Assembly: GCA_022606425.2 (NCBI GenBank)
Contig: JAHDVF020000101.1
Coordinates: 62,001 to 126,000 of the forward strand
Direction: 5' to 3'
Length of the DNA: 64,000 bases
From: Lepidostoma basale
Taxonomy: Eukaryota > Arthropoda > Insecta > Trichoptera > Lepidostomatidae
Numbering within the stretch: position 1 is the stretch's first letter; the number at the start of each line of letters is the position of its first letter. Under the pieces are notes generated by a model. It was given only the letters and a program-made list of their open reading frames with translations. It made no database searches and had not been told where the DNA came from. Positions 30,330-40,484 of this stretch are shown here, in pieces. The translations under genes were made by a program, and so were the position numbers.

Positions 30330-31430
30330 CGACCCCTTTGCCTTGCCTTTGTGGACTATGAGAAGGCCTTCGACTCTGTCGAGACCTAGGCTGTTCTGGA
30401 GTCTCTGCAGCGAAACCAGATTGATTGGAATTACGTACAGGTGTTGAAATGTCTCTATAATAACGCCACAATGTCCGTGCCAATCCAAAACCAGAAGACC
30501 AAACCGACTGAGCTGCAACGGGGAGTCAGATAAGGGGATTGATTCGGGATGATATCTCCGAAGCTGTTCACTTGTGCTTTGGAAGATATATTTAAAACTC
30601 TGGACTGGTCTGAACGTGGCCTCAACATAAATGGCGAATACATTTCTCACCTTCGTTTTGCGGATGACATTGTTATTCTGGCGGAATCTGCTGGGGAGCT
30701 AGAAGGCATGCTAGATGAACTGAACACTGCATCCAGACGAGTGGGTCTCGGGATGAATTTGGACAAGACGAAAGTCATGTATTATGAACATATTATCCCG
30801 GGATCAGTAACCGTCGATGGGTCGGCTCTCCAAGTGGTACAAGAATACACATATCTTGGCCAAATCGTACAATTAGGACGAAACAATTTCGAGAAAGAAG
30901 CCGACCGAAGAATTCAGTTGGGTTGGGCGGCCTTTGGGAAATTACGTCATGTTCCCCCTCTAAAAATACCACAATGCCTCAAGACTAAAGTCTTTAACCA
31001 GTGCGTTTTGCCAGTCATGATGTACGGAGCCGAGACGTGGACACTGACGAAAGGTCTAGTCTACAGATTCAAGGTCGCCCAACGCGCCGTGGAAAGAGCC
31101 ATGCTTGGAATAACCTTGAGGGACAGATTTAGAAACGAATTTATTCTTCAACAAACCAAGGTGACTGAGGTGGCTCTGAGGATGGGCGGGGTGAAGTGGC
31201 GATGGGCTGGCTATATCTGTCGGAGAACCGACGGCCGATGGGGGAGACGGGTTCTGGAGTGGAGACCGCGTACAGGATTTCGTAGAGTTGGACGTCCCCC
31301 TGCCCGCTGGACCGAGGATCTGAAGAGGATTGCTGGACCTGGATGGATGGGAGCGGCAATGGATAGGGGGCGGTGGCGTGCTTTGGGAGAGGCCTACATT
31401 CAGCAGTGGATGACAGACGGCTGATGATGA
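30330..31430 (+). mobile_element. LINE-C, RT palm to C-terminus, about 1.1 kb
   Basis: Among the longest RT pieces here. An early out-of-frame part reads LAFVDYEKAFDSVET. Then the 291-codon frame 30,549-31,424 covers GEYISHLRFADDIVILAESA (the FADD palm motif with both catalytic aspartates), LNTASRRVGLGMNLDKTKVM, YLGQIVQLGRNN, QCVLPVMMYGAETWTLTKGL, ERAMLGITLRDRFRNEF, GGVKWRWAGYICRR and RRVGRPPARWTEDLKRIAG, ending EAYIQQWMTDG before a (GAT)n tail. A frameshift lies near 30,530, and the endonuclease domain is absent. It is probably dead, but its C-terminal half is well preserved. Confidence 0.92.
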
Positions 31431-31433
31431 TGA

Positions 31434-31668
31434 TGTCTTTTAGACTGATATTTAACATCCTCCTCTCCATTGCCCGCTGGGTCCATTGGAGTTTCTGTAT
31501 TGTTCTTCTTGTGAACGTAACTGTTTCCAGCCCGTATGTCAGTACTGAGAGAATGCACGTGTCAAATATATTTTTCTTCAGGAGGTTCACGAATCTCTTG
31601 GACTTGAGGATATAGGACAGTTTACTAAAAGCAGCCCATGCAATACCCCGCCTACGTTCGATCAAATG
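31434..31668 (-). mobile_element. LINE-C/D 5' part, inverted (twin-priming type)
   Basis: Minus frame: RRGIAWAAFSKLSYILKSKR, CILSVLTYGLETVTFTRRTI, QRAMERRMLNISLKD. The next residues of this protein (RNEWIRE..KVADV) start at 31,669 on the opposite strand. The 5' half is therefore inverted with respect to the 3' half. Confidence 0.8.
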
Positions 31669-32255
31669 AATGGATCAGAGAAAGTACCAAAGTTGCGGAC
31701 GTACTACTACTTCCTATGGCCATACAACTCTTGAAGAGTTTTAGCCTCCTTGATGATTTTTCGCCAAGCTCCTCGATCCTGCGCCTTTTGCTCCCAGCAG
31801 TCCGATTCACCCAACCTAGCCAGGTCAGCCAGAACATTGTCCTTTAGGCGCTATCTAGGCCTTCCTAGAGGTCTTACTCCAGTCGGTCTAGACGCGTACA
31901 GGGTCTTGATTGCTCTGGTCTCTTCGGCTCAGCATACGTGCCCAATCCATGCTAGGCGAATGGCTCTCACGGTGCTCGTTATAAGGAGCTGCTGGGTCAT
32001 CGTACGGATCTCTTGGTTGGTCCTATGCCCCCAAGTTCCCGCTGCAACACCGGGTCTGGGTCCCAGGATAATTCTCAGTATTTTATTCTCAAACCAGTAG
32101 ATTCTTTGTTGTTATTTTAGAGTCATTGTCCATGACTCAGAACCATATGTCACCATTGGCTTGATGATGAAGTTGCGGACGTAGCGTGCAAAATAGCCTC
32201 GTTGAAGTGAAATTGGGCCAGCGAATGAAGGGAATTTTCGGTTTGTAGCAAATTC
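31669..32255 (+). mobile_element. LINE-C/D 3' part, split by LINE-F
   Basis: NEWIRESTKVADV is encoded up to 31,703, and CKIASLK.NWASE continues after 32,170. The interval holds LINE-F with a 14-bp TSD. Only part of the C-terminal domain is left. Confidence 0.7.
31704..32169 (-). mobile_element. LINE-F insertion with 14-bp TSD, minus strand
   Basis: Flanked by AAGTTGCGGACGTA at 31,690-31,703 and 32,170-32,183. Minus translation reads SWTMTLK.., RIKYWFE-like start, GTWGHRTNQEIRTMTQQLL, RHTCWAEETRAIKTLYASRP, TGVRPLGRPR.RLKDNVLADL and ends in a (GTA)-type tail at the left edge. It is a truncated LINE RT end. Confidence 0.88.
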
Positions 32256-32860
32256 GCTACACCATCCAATGAAAGGTTAACTTAAAATCAAATTAACCGT
32301 CATGCTGTTTCCACGAAGGGATAAGCAGAATGATATTCTATCATTGTATCGAACAGCTATTTCACATTCCCCAAGCCGGTCCACTTACTAATATGGACAA
32401 CCGTCTTTTGCCGATTCCAGGACGTGATTTATTTATAGATAATACTACAATAGAAAGCATCTCTCTAGCAGTGCTTCTAAAACTAGTTCTTAACCAAGTC
32501 TGTCTGATTCGTAGCACTCTGTCACGTGCCTACATCTAGAATGCCTCTAGACCATAGATTCTAAAAGTGGTCTATATTATTGTGTTTCGAAAAGTTTGGT
32601 CCTTTTAACAACAGAGGGCTCTAGCTGCGTCAATTCTGGCGGCCATTGTCATTCTCACAACTGCGTTTGTTTTATCGCTCCTTAAAATATCGACTTTCGT
32701 GGTAAATAAGAAGCATTTGCGGGAAGTTCTGCTGTTCTGTTTTAATTGGAAGAAGAGTGCAGCTGTCGAAAAATATATGCGGAACTTCTGACGTTCTTTA
32801 GGGACCCCCAAATCAATTTTCCGCGGAACCCCTGAAAGATCCCAGGGACTCCTGTGGGTG
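32256..32860. other. No gene; possible hAT-like remnant at the end
   Basis: The part 32,590-32,860 has the look of a degenerate hAT MITE (GGGACCCCCAAATCAATTTTC, GAACCCCTGAAAGATCC). The earlier part shows no recognisable content. Confidence 0.3.
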
Positions 32861-33025
32861 GTAAAAGATGGTATTACATAATGGAGTTCTAGTGCCAACC
32901 CTTATCCATGGAAGTGAAGCATGGAGCTGGCAATAGAAGTGTAAAAGTGGGATAAATGCCGTAGAAATGAGATCACTGAGAAGAATGTGCAGGAAAACGA
33001 TATATAGAACAATATATAAGAAACG

Positions 33026-33457
33026 TAGTATCTTGATGTACGGCTGCGAGGCATGGTGCCTATCCGAAAGAGATAAATGGAGACTAGAGGCTTTTGAGAT
33101 GTGGTCCTATAGAAGACTATTAAGAATTTCCTGGAGAGACCACATCACAAATGAGGAGGTTCTCCAAAGAATCGAAGGAGGAAGGCACCTGCTCAGGACC
33201 TTGTACGAAAGGCGTGCAAGATGGATCGGCCATGTAATACGACAAGAAGGCCTCTTGCATGTCATAATGGAGGGTATGACCGAGGGGACAAACTCCAGGG
33301 GACGCCCACGCCGAGAGTACCTGGAGGACCTGTTGGTGGACGTGCGCTGCTCATCATATGCAGATTTCAAAAGAGCCGCATAAGACAGGGAAGAATGGAA
33401 GAGAAGAATAAAGGAAATTGCTGCAAACCAATCTCAGGATGAAAACCAGAGAAGAAG
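33026..33457 (+). mobile_element. LINE-B insertion with 10-bp TSD
   Basis: Flanked by ATAAGAAACG at 33,016-33,025 and 33,458-33,467. It encodes MYGCEAWCLSERDKWRLEAF, RRLLRISWRDHITNEEVLQR, GRPRREYLEDLLVDVRCSSY and a stop within DFKRAA*. It is fused in frame with the upstream LINE-A part, so one frame (32,967-33,383) encodes a chimeric protein of both families. Confidence 0.9.
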
Positions 33458-33529
33458 ATAAGAAACGCAAGGCAGATGATTACATCATAAGTTAAATAAA
33501 AAAAAGGATCCCTGAGATGGTTAGGACAT

Positions 33530-33775
33530 GACATCCGACGACCTTCGTGGCCGAGTGGTAAGTGCATTGACTGCCACCCCGGAGGTTCCGGGTTCGATTC
33601 CCGGCGAGGGCAGTGTGATTGTCACACTGTCTGTGGTCTGGTGTAGAATTCACGTGACAATAAAGTGGCGATAGATTAGCTACCTATCACATGTCACGAG
33701 AATCACTATGATAGCTATAATACCCTTTACATCGATTTGGCTCATGCTGTCATGATGTAAAGAGCGATTTAACAA

Positions 33776-33805
<30 letters not shown>
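33530..33805 (+). mobile_element. SINE-1, tRNA-derived, full length
   Basis: The head resembles a tRNA: A-box TGGCCGAGTGGTAAGTGC and B-box GGTTCGATTCC, an internal RNA polymerase III promoter. The body includes GTAGAATTCACGTGACAATA and CATGCTGTCATGATGTAAAG, and the tail is (AAT)n. About 270 bp. Other copies: 51,357 (minus) and 56,412 (head only). It has inserted in a LINE-A copy. It is not a functional tRNA gene, because no cloverleaf with an acceptor stem closes. Confidence 0.88.
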
Positions 33806-33806
<1 letters not shown>

Positions 33807-34189
33807 TGGAACGAATGGACGAGAGAATAATGGTCAAAAAGTTTTGAGGGGAACAAAAAATCCCCAGGGGTCGATTTCGTTTTGCTGAAATCAAAAATAT
33901 GTAATCAAATTGTTTACGGAAAAGATGGGCAAGTGGTCTACGGGTCAAAACAGTTTGAGAGCCTCTGGTCTAGACATTCAAAGTACTTACTATCGTAGTC
34001 CAAGTGTCTACTCTGTATTGAAGTACTGACTACTAGCTGTCTACTGAAGAATTGACTATTCCAGCAGTCTGTGCCAACATTTAAGATTTTTACAGAGTTT
34101 TTCTTTTATTTTATCTTTATTTCTGTATTTATGCGAGAACTTCCGTTTCATATATTCTTCAAGGATCTTCAAACAAGGAATGGGTTATC

Positions 34190-34676
34190 TTACAGATTAT
34201 TATTATGTATGGAAGCGAAGCATGGAACTGGCAAGAGAAGGATGAAAGAAGAATAAATGCAGTAGAAATGAGATCTCTTAGACGAATGTGCGGATACTCT
34301 GTGTATGATAGAGTGTCGAATGGAAATATAAGAAGTGAATGCGGTGCGAATGATGGTGTTATGGACAAAATAATGAAAGGATCATTAAGATGGTTTGGAC
34401 ATATGGAAAGAATGAATGAATAAAGAATGGTAAACAAATTATATGTCAACGATGTAAATGGAACCAGAAATAGAGGAAGACCGGGGAAAACGTAGCCCGA
34501 TCAAATAAATCAAATATTGAATGTCGGCCATGTGAGGAGTCAGAGAAATCGACGCACGTGCATGACCGATGTATGAATGTTGAGGAATCGAGATAAATAC
34601 GTCACGAAAGAAAAGTGTGGCAGTCCATTCTTTCTGCCTACCCCTTCGGGGAGACGGCGTGATGGTTAGTTAGTTG
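34190..34676 (+). mobile_element. LINE-A copy
   Basis: The frame 34,205-34,423 encodes MYGSEAWNWQEKDERRINAV, SECGANDGVMDKIMKGSLRW, HMERMNE, then a stop. Downstream parts (GRPGKT.PDQINQILNVGHV, RNRRTCMT) are in frame with single stops. Ends in (TTAG)n. Confidence 0.85.
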
Positions 34677-34684
34677 GATAACAA

Positions 34685-35165
34685 TAATAATAAATATATT
34701 TAGTATGAGGTCTGCACCTGATGTAGTCGATCAGCCCTTCCTGTCAGGAAATGATAATTTGAAAAGGTGCGTTTTGAGTCTCGATCTAAACTCTGATTCT
34801 CAATACACTTAAGGTCTGCTGGAAGATTGTTCCAGGCTGAAGGGCCGGCTATCGCGAAGGCTCGGTCGCCAAAGTTTGTGCTTGGACAGCGTTTTGGCAC
34901 AGTCAATCTACCGATCGCAGAAGACTTAGCTGATCGCAATGTAGACTGTCTAGCATACAGGTTCTCGTTGATACAGATTTCAGATATATAAGCTGGTGCC
35001 ATTCCATGCAACGCCTTTTAGACCGTCCAGCAGAGCTTGTATTGTATTCTTTCTGGACATTTCAGCCAGTGGAGCTCCTTAAGATGCTGTGTTATGTGAC
35101 AGCTCTTTGGCACACCCCTTATCAGTCTTGCTGCTGCATTGAATGCAGACTGGAGTTCTTTTGTT
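34685..35165 (-). mobile_element. LINE-K (L2/CR1-like) 3' part, minus strand
   Basis: The minus frame 34,700-35,011 reads MHGMAPAYISEICINENL, then FGDRAFAIAGPSAWNNLPAD and LKCIENQSLDRDSKRTFSNY. The RAFAIAGPSAWNNLP motif is diagnostic of the L2/CR1 C-terminus. Upstream, SAFNAAARLI.. lies at the right edge, where the piggyBac-type foldback element interrupts it at a TTAA. Confidence 0.85.
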
Positions 35166-35168
35166 TAA

Positions 35169-36574
35169 CCCTCCCTTCTCTGTAATGGGTATCTTCTACA
35201 CGTTGCTTCTAAAAACCATCAATATCTCTATAAATATAATAAATACAAGGTTAAGATTTTAGGTATTCCTCCAATATATATTATATTTACGCATTGATTG
35301 AAAAAATAATAATCAGAATTTATCGGGTACAACGGAGGTATTTTGTGAAAATCGAAAACAAAGCGCTTTCAGTGCGCCACACTATATTCGCATCTCACTC
35401 TTGCATATGTTCTAGTTCAATGTTCTCACTCTTGCCGTCCCGCCGCGCCGGCAGTGGCGGCAGTCGCTTTCGGGCTTGCAACCAGAGTGGGTCTATGCCC
35501 GTTCCGTGAGCGTTGCCAGATGTTTTTTTTTTTAAATGTATTTAGCAATTAAATCTTAATTATTATAATTTTTGACTTCAATTATAATTATATAAGGGGA
35601 TTAGCTATGAATGTTCCTATTTTCCCGATTTAAAATCGCTAATTTTTAAACGAGTACTGACTACCCTACACCGGAACGCACGTTTTTATTTTAGCACCGT
35701 AAGGGAAAGGTTAAGGACATATGCAGATGGTTGTCCCAAACAGATTGTAGTATTACAAATTCGTGTGGAGAGTTGTCACGGGAACAGCAATTAACTAGCA
35801 ACGTATTCAGTTTTAATAACTTTAAACAGTCCATTTGCGTTTACAAGTCACTCGAAATACCCCTCTGTACGGAGTGGGGGTGTCGTGCTTGTGACCACTT
35901 ACTTCCCCAGCCTGGCATGTCGCCTGTCAACCTGATTCCTGATAATATAACTGAGCTATTATTATTTATATAAAAATATGTATTTTTCATACACAACGGC
36001 ATCAACGAAACACCACTTAACCTTTCCCTTACGGTGCTAAAACAAAAACGTGCGTTCCGGTGTAGGGTAGTCAGTACGCGTTAAAAAATTAGCGATTTAA
36101 ATCGGAAAAATAGGAACATTCATAGCTAATCCCCTTATATAATTATAATTCAAGTAAAAAATTATATTAATTGAGATTTAATTGCTAAAAACATTAAAAA
36201 AACATCTAGCAACGCTCACGGAACGGGCATAGACCCGCTCTGGTTGCAAGCCCGAAAGCGACTGCCGCCACTGCCGGCGCGGCGGGACGGCGAGATTGAG
36301 AACATTGAGCTAAAACATATGAAAGAGTGAGATGCGAATATAGTGTGACGCACTGAAAGCGCTGTTTATACGTGACTTTGTTTTCGATTTTCACAAAATA
36401 CCTCCGATGTACCCGATAAATTCTGATTATTATTAATGTTATTTTTTAAATCAATGCGTAAATATATGATGGAGGAATACCTAAAATTTTAACCTTGTAT
36501 GTATTATATTTATAGAGATATTGATGGTTTTTAGAAGCAACGTGTAGAAGATACCCATCATAGGGATGGGAGGG
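35169..36574. mobile_element. piggyBac-type foldback element, 1.4 kb
   Basis: TTAA (35,165-35,168) precedes CCCTCCC, and GGGAGGG at the other end is followed by TTAC (36,575-36,578), a one-base-decayed TTAA. The arms 35,169-35,715 and 36,016-36,574 are inverted repeats of about 550 bp that match closely over their whole length, around a 300-bp spacer with no convincing gene. The arms contain a CpG-rich segment (GCCGTCCCGCCGCGCCGGCA). The TTAA target and CCC start point to the piggyBac superfamily. A partial second copy is at 41,922. Confidence 0.85.
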
Positions 36575-36579
36575 TTACA

Positions 36580-36930
36580 TTAATTTGTGTAGTTTTAGCG
36601 CTAGCAGGAAGTTGTAATTATTACAAGAGAGCAAAGGGAAATAGTGTAATATATAGATGTGTGTTTGTGATACGAAGCTGTGTGAAGCAGCTAATGTTGC
36701 CGGGTCCTTCGAGCCGGATTCCCGCGGCGCGCTAAGTGCCGTCTCCTCCCCACTGGTCCACCGCGCCACCCGCTGCGACCCTCACAACACACACCCTGCT
36801 ATCGCTACACATTGCTCAAGAAACAGGCAGGATCGATTTCATTTCAACGTGTTCTTGTACCGACCCTTCTGTATGGAAATAAAGCAAGAAACTGGCAACA
36901 AAAAGCTGGATGAACTAACTAACTAACTAA
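36580..36930 (+). other. GC-rich block followed by LINE-A scrap
   Basis: 36,690-36,800 is GC-rich with an open but uncharacterised plus frame (from 36,657). From about 36,847 a LINE-A piece (FLYRPFCMEIKQETGNK) runs into AACTAACTAACTAA. No function assigned to the first part. Confidence 0.35.
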
Positions 36931-36959
36931 ACTAGTGGTTCCCAAATATTGTTTTGAAT

Positions 36960-37070
36960 GTTTACAAATACTTGTAGACGAATACTGGATTTTACCAATT
37001 GCGGGTTATCATTTTTAAGGATTAATTGTACAATATCTCTATAGAGACGAAGATGCAAATTATATACATA
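36960..37070 (+). repeat. Element Q junction fragment
   Basis: Has the outer block (CTTGTAGACGAATACTGG, ATTTTACCAATTGCGGGT), then AAGGATTAATTGTA and ATAGAGACGAAGATGCAAAT. This shows that the outer block and the start motif are contiguous, as expected if units can be joined head to tail. Confidence 0.6.
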
Positions 37071-37106
37071 GTATATTTAAACATTATTTATATTGTATTT
37101 TAATTT

Positions 37107-37277
37107 CTTCTTCTTCTTCTTCTTCAGCCTATTCCCGTTCACTCCTGGACAAAGGCCTCCATGCTTCCATGTCACTCTGTCCTGTCCAGACTGCATCCAG
37201 GTTATTCCGACGTGTCTGTTCAGATCATCCTTCCACCGTAGTTGCGGTCGCCCTGCACTTCTCTTCGCCGTCCACGG
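37107..37277 (-). mobile_element. LINE-D 3' fragment, minus strand
   Basis: A (GAA)n tail (37,107-37,125) is followed on the minus strand by the EAFVQEWTGIG-like end, and KDDLNRHVGITWMQSGQD and QGDRNYGG-like sequence. It stops where a LINE-A copy begins. Confidence 0.75.
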
Positions 37278-37289
37278 TAATTTAATAAT

Positions 37290-38590
37290 GAATAAAAAAT
37301 GGACGTTAACATTGGAGTTTTAGTACCAACCCTGATATATGGAAGTGAAGCATGGAAATGACAGAAGGATAAGAGCAGAATAAATGCGGTAGAGATGAGA
37401 TCTTTTAGACGTATGTGTGGTAAAAATCCTGAAGACTGTCTTCGCCTCCAGTCGGATATCAATAATATTGTTAACTGGAGTCACAGTAATCAAATGCAAT
37501 TCAATGTCTCCAAATGCGTTATGCTATCATTTACTAGAGCATTGAGAACTGTATATCATAGATACACAATGAACAACCAGCAACTGGCACATGTATCTAC
37601 GATGAAGGATCTCGGAATCATCTATGAGAGTAGGCTGACTTTTCGTGCACATATCGAGAGGATTTGTGGCATTGCACTGAGGATGTTGGGATTCATCGTC
37701 CGGACCGGAAGGGTTTTCAGGGATCCCAATGTGCTCAGAGTCCTATACAACGCATTGGTTCGGAGCAGGCTCGAAAGTGGTTCTGTGATATGGAGTCCTC
37801 ACGAGGCGAGATATTCCGTTATGCTGGAGAGGGTTCAGAAAAAATTTCTGAGGTATCTCTACATGAGGGAGTATGGTAGCTATCCGTGGCTCTATCCCAC
37901 GGCATTTCTTCTGGGAATGCTCGGAACCAATTCTTTACAGCTTCGAAGAGATGGACATCTAATAACCCATTTCTTCAGATTAATTAGGGGATACTTCGAG
38001 AACTCGGCCGTACTGGAGGATGTTGGTCTTTTTGTCCCCGATAGATATCTCCGACAGCGACAGCACAGATTGTTTACCTACCGGCCGCCAGAACCAATCT
38101 GCCTCTGGTGACACCGGTGGGAAGAGCAATTAGTCTGCTGAACGCGGTCTCCTCGGAGATCGACGTCTTTCATGTTAGTGAAAGTACGTTCAGGGCGCAA
38201 ATACTATTGACTTTAGAAAGTATCTTGTCTTCCTAATGTCGAACCATCTCTAATGCGTTTCTGGTACTTTGTTGTAATATTTTTATGATATTTTACCTGT
38301 ACTTAATAGATGCCTTAAATATTTTCCTGTTTGTAATGTCTATTAATTTAATAAACTGATTTGATTTGAAAACGTACGACAGAATTTCAAATGCTGACAG
38401 CAGGAAGGAATGTAGAGCGGAAGAAAGTATAATGAAAAAATAATCCTTGCTTTGGTTTGGTCACATAGAACGCATGGATGAATAATGAATGGTTAAGAAA
38501 GTGTCTGTAAATGATGTGAATGGAGTACGGAGTCGAAGAAGACGGAGGAAAATACGGCATTTCCAAATCAATTAAATTTTAACAGTCGGT
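37290..38590 (+). mobile_element. LINE-A host copy split by LINE-I
   Basis: The upstream part 37,290-37,425 encodes LVPTLIYGSEAWK.QKDKSR and VEMRSFRRMCGK. The downstream part 38,369-38,590 encodes TYDRISNADSRKECRAEESI, FGHIERMDE and VSVNDVNGVRSRRRRRK. A LINE-I copy lies between, with a short AAAA target repeat. Confidence 0.85.
37426..38368 (+). mobile_element. LINE-I, longest open copy, in LINE-A
   Basis: A 238-codon frame (37,395-38,111): PEDCLRLQSDINNIVNWSHS, MQFNVSKCVMLSFTRALRTV, STMKDLGIIYESRLTFRAHI, RVQKKFLRYLYMREYGSYPW, LGMLGTNSLQLRRDGHLITH and DRYLRQRQHRLFTYRPPEPI, where a 1-base deletion shifts the frame before TNLPLVTPVG. The 3' untranslated part ends AATAAACTGATTTGATTTG. It covers the post-palm half of a Jockey/CR1-like RT, with FADD absent. 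Confidence 0.92.
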
Positions 38591-38599
38591 AGCCGATTT

Positions 38600-38848
38600 T
38601 ATATCCGGTAGCCGAAAGCGATGTTCAAAGACGCACCCCAATTTAAGGTGAATTTTTAGAGTAAAAAGGTGCTGCGCGTCTTATGGTCCGAAAAATAAGG
38701 TAAAAATCAAAACATCGAATTTTCGAATATAAATATGTTAAGCGTGTTGCGTTCTTCAGGCGCAAGGAGGAAAATATTTAAAATGTATTTTTTAAAATAA
38801 AAATTTAAACTATACACTGATGAAAGACGCCTACAATCTGAAATAACT
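38600..38848. other. No gene recognised
   Basis: AT-rich sequence with GGTAGCCGATTTTATATCCG near 38,588. It lies between two LINE-A pieces. Confidence 0.3.
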
Positions 38849-38935
38849 AACTTACTAACTAACTAACCATCACGCATTCCCTGAAGGGGTAGGCAGAATG
38901 AATGGACTGCCACACTTTAACCAATGTGGCACTCC
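38849..38935 (-). mobile_element. LINE-A tail fragment, minus strand
   Basis: CTAACTAACTAACCATCACGC and GAAGGGGTAGGCAGAATGAA: only the last 80 bases of the element. Confidence 0.7.
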
Positions 38936-38978
38936 ATCAAATAAAATAAAATAAATTACATCTTCGTCCTCTATTGAG

Positions 38979-39383
38979 TATACGTACGTATGTGTGGTAG
39001 AACGATGTACGACAGAATCTCAAATGCTGATATTAGGAAGGAGTGTCGAGCGAAAGAAGGTATTATGAACAAAATTATGAAAGGTTCGCTTCGTTGGTTC
39101 GGACATATGGAGCGCATGGGTGAAGAAAGAATGGTTAAAAAAGTATACGTTAACAATGTAAATGGAGTAAGGAGTCGAGGTAGACCGAGGAAAACATGGC
39201 ATGACCAAATTAATCAAATATTAAAAGTTGGTCATGTCAGAAGCCGGAAGGATCGACGTGCGTGTATGACTCGATGTATGAATGTGGAGGAAGCTAGAGA
39301 GGTGTGCCAGAATAGAGTAGTGTGGCGGTCCATTCTCTCTGCCTACCCCTGCGGGGAAACGGCGTGATGGTTTGTTTGTTTGT
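38979..39383 (+). mobile_element. LINE-A insertion with 12-bp TSD in element Q
   Basis: Flanked by TCCTCTATTGAG at 38,967-38,978 and 39,384-39,395. A fully open frame (38,990-39,367): MCGRTMYDRISNADIRKECR, MKGSLRWFGHMERMGEERMV, RGRPRKTWHDQINQILKVGH, RACMTRCMNVEEAREVCQNR and WRSILSAYPCGETA*. The tail is (GTTT)n, so it belongs to a (GTTT) sub-branch. It looks among the youngest LINE-A insertions in the window. Confidence 0.92.
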
Positions 39384-39875
39384 TCCTCTATTGAGATACA
39401 ATTAATCCTTATAAAAAAATAATTCATCCGCAATGGGTAAAATCGAGTATTTGTCTACAAGAATTTGTATACATTCAAAATGTTGTGTAAAATAACTGGT
39501 CCAAGTTAAGGCATAAAAATTGGAGAGCCATCTCCAGGTGTAATCTAGTACTGTATGATTTGCAGAGACTTTCACAGTACATTAATAAAGATTTTCTGCT
39601 TAATGCTTCCCAATCTTAATAGATGACGCTAGTGTAGAGTGAACTTAATAATGTGAAGATAAGCGCAGCATTCTAGCATATACGAGTATACAACTTCCAA
39701 AAATTTGTCAGACGTGGTGGTCGTAAGAAGGGCGGAATGGGGTATGTTGTTAACATAAAGCGATCGCTCAACCCAACCAATGACGGGTCATAGTCCTGTA
39801 AGCGCCTCGACCACCATATTCTGTTCCCAGAAAACAATTTACATCTTCGTCTCTATTGAGATACAATTAGTCTTT
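39384..39875 (-). repeat. Element Q copy with direct terminal repeats
   Basis: Read on the minus strand it begins at about 39,868 with TTGTATCTCAATAGAGACGA, runs through the whole internal unit and outer block, and ends at 39,384-39,410 with AAGGATTAATTGTATCTCAA again in the same orientation. The second terminal motif is split by LINE-A. The unit length is about 470 bp. Confidence 0.75.
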
Positions 39876-40009
39876 ATAAAAAAAGTAAAAGTGGTTTTTC
39901 AAAAGATATTCAAATTAACGATTCACCTTTTTAACACTTTGTAAAAGTGTATACATTTAATTTTATACAGGATGTCACAGAAGTCAACGTCAAACCAGAA
40001 ATGGATGAC

Positions 40010-40245
40010 AGGGCAAGTCATGCTTATTATGAAATTAAAGGCATTTAAAAAAATCGAGAAAATCAAGAAGACACTACTAGATAGATCATGTGGAGAGAGT
40101 GTGTTCTGAAAGAGTGATAAATATAGCAGCAAATAAAGTACCAACAGGAATTGGACCTCCAGGAAGACCACCCAAAAGATGGCGAGACAGTTGGACATCT
40201 GCATCCCAGGAACAGGCTCCTAGAAATAACAGGACACAGTACTAA
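40010..40245 (+). pseudogene. LINE-E C-terminal remnant
   Basis: GPPGRPPKRWRDSWTSASQE and QAPRNNRT.. can be read after frameshifts. The region before is weakly similar. There is no clear GAA tail beyond AGAATAAGAAGAG. Confidence 0.6.
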
Positions 40246-40484
40246 ATTAAGCAGAATAAGAAGAGAAAATCAGCACCATGTTTTTTTTACATTTTTCTCA
40301 TAACTAGCATGACTTTGCGCTACCATCCGTTTCCGGTTTGACTTGCTTATATACATGTCAGTTGCCATATAATATTAGTGGTAGCATGTAATTGCCCTGG
40401 TTTGGTTGTCTCTATGTGTTTATATATGTGTATTGAAATTGCTATTTGTTACCCTTAATAAAAAATAATTATAATAATAAATAA

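Larger units (their letters stand above)
32865..33850 (+). mobile_element. LINE-A host copy carrying LINE-B and SINE-1
   Basis: LINE-A segments lie at 32,865-33,025 (GSEAWSWQ.., VEMRSLRRMCRKTIYRTIY), 33,468-33,530 (KKGSLRWLGH) and 33,806-33,850 (MERMDERIMVKKF). Joined they follow the LINE-A protein order. The gaps are a LINE-B insertion with a 10-bp TSD and a SINE insertion. Confidence 0.85.

Noticed and set aside
30549..31424. LINE-C frame as a functional gene
   Set aside because: The frame starts within the RT palm and lacks fingers and endonuclease, with a frameshift upstream, so it is a truncated element.
33538..33620. tRNA gene-like sequence
   Set aside because: A- and B-boxes are present, but it is part of a multi-copy element with a shared body and (AAT)n tail, hence a SINE. 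The same applies to 51,530-51,606, 56,412-56,490 and 46,946-47,020.
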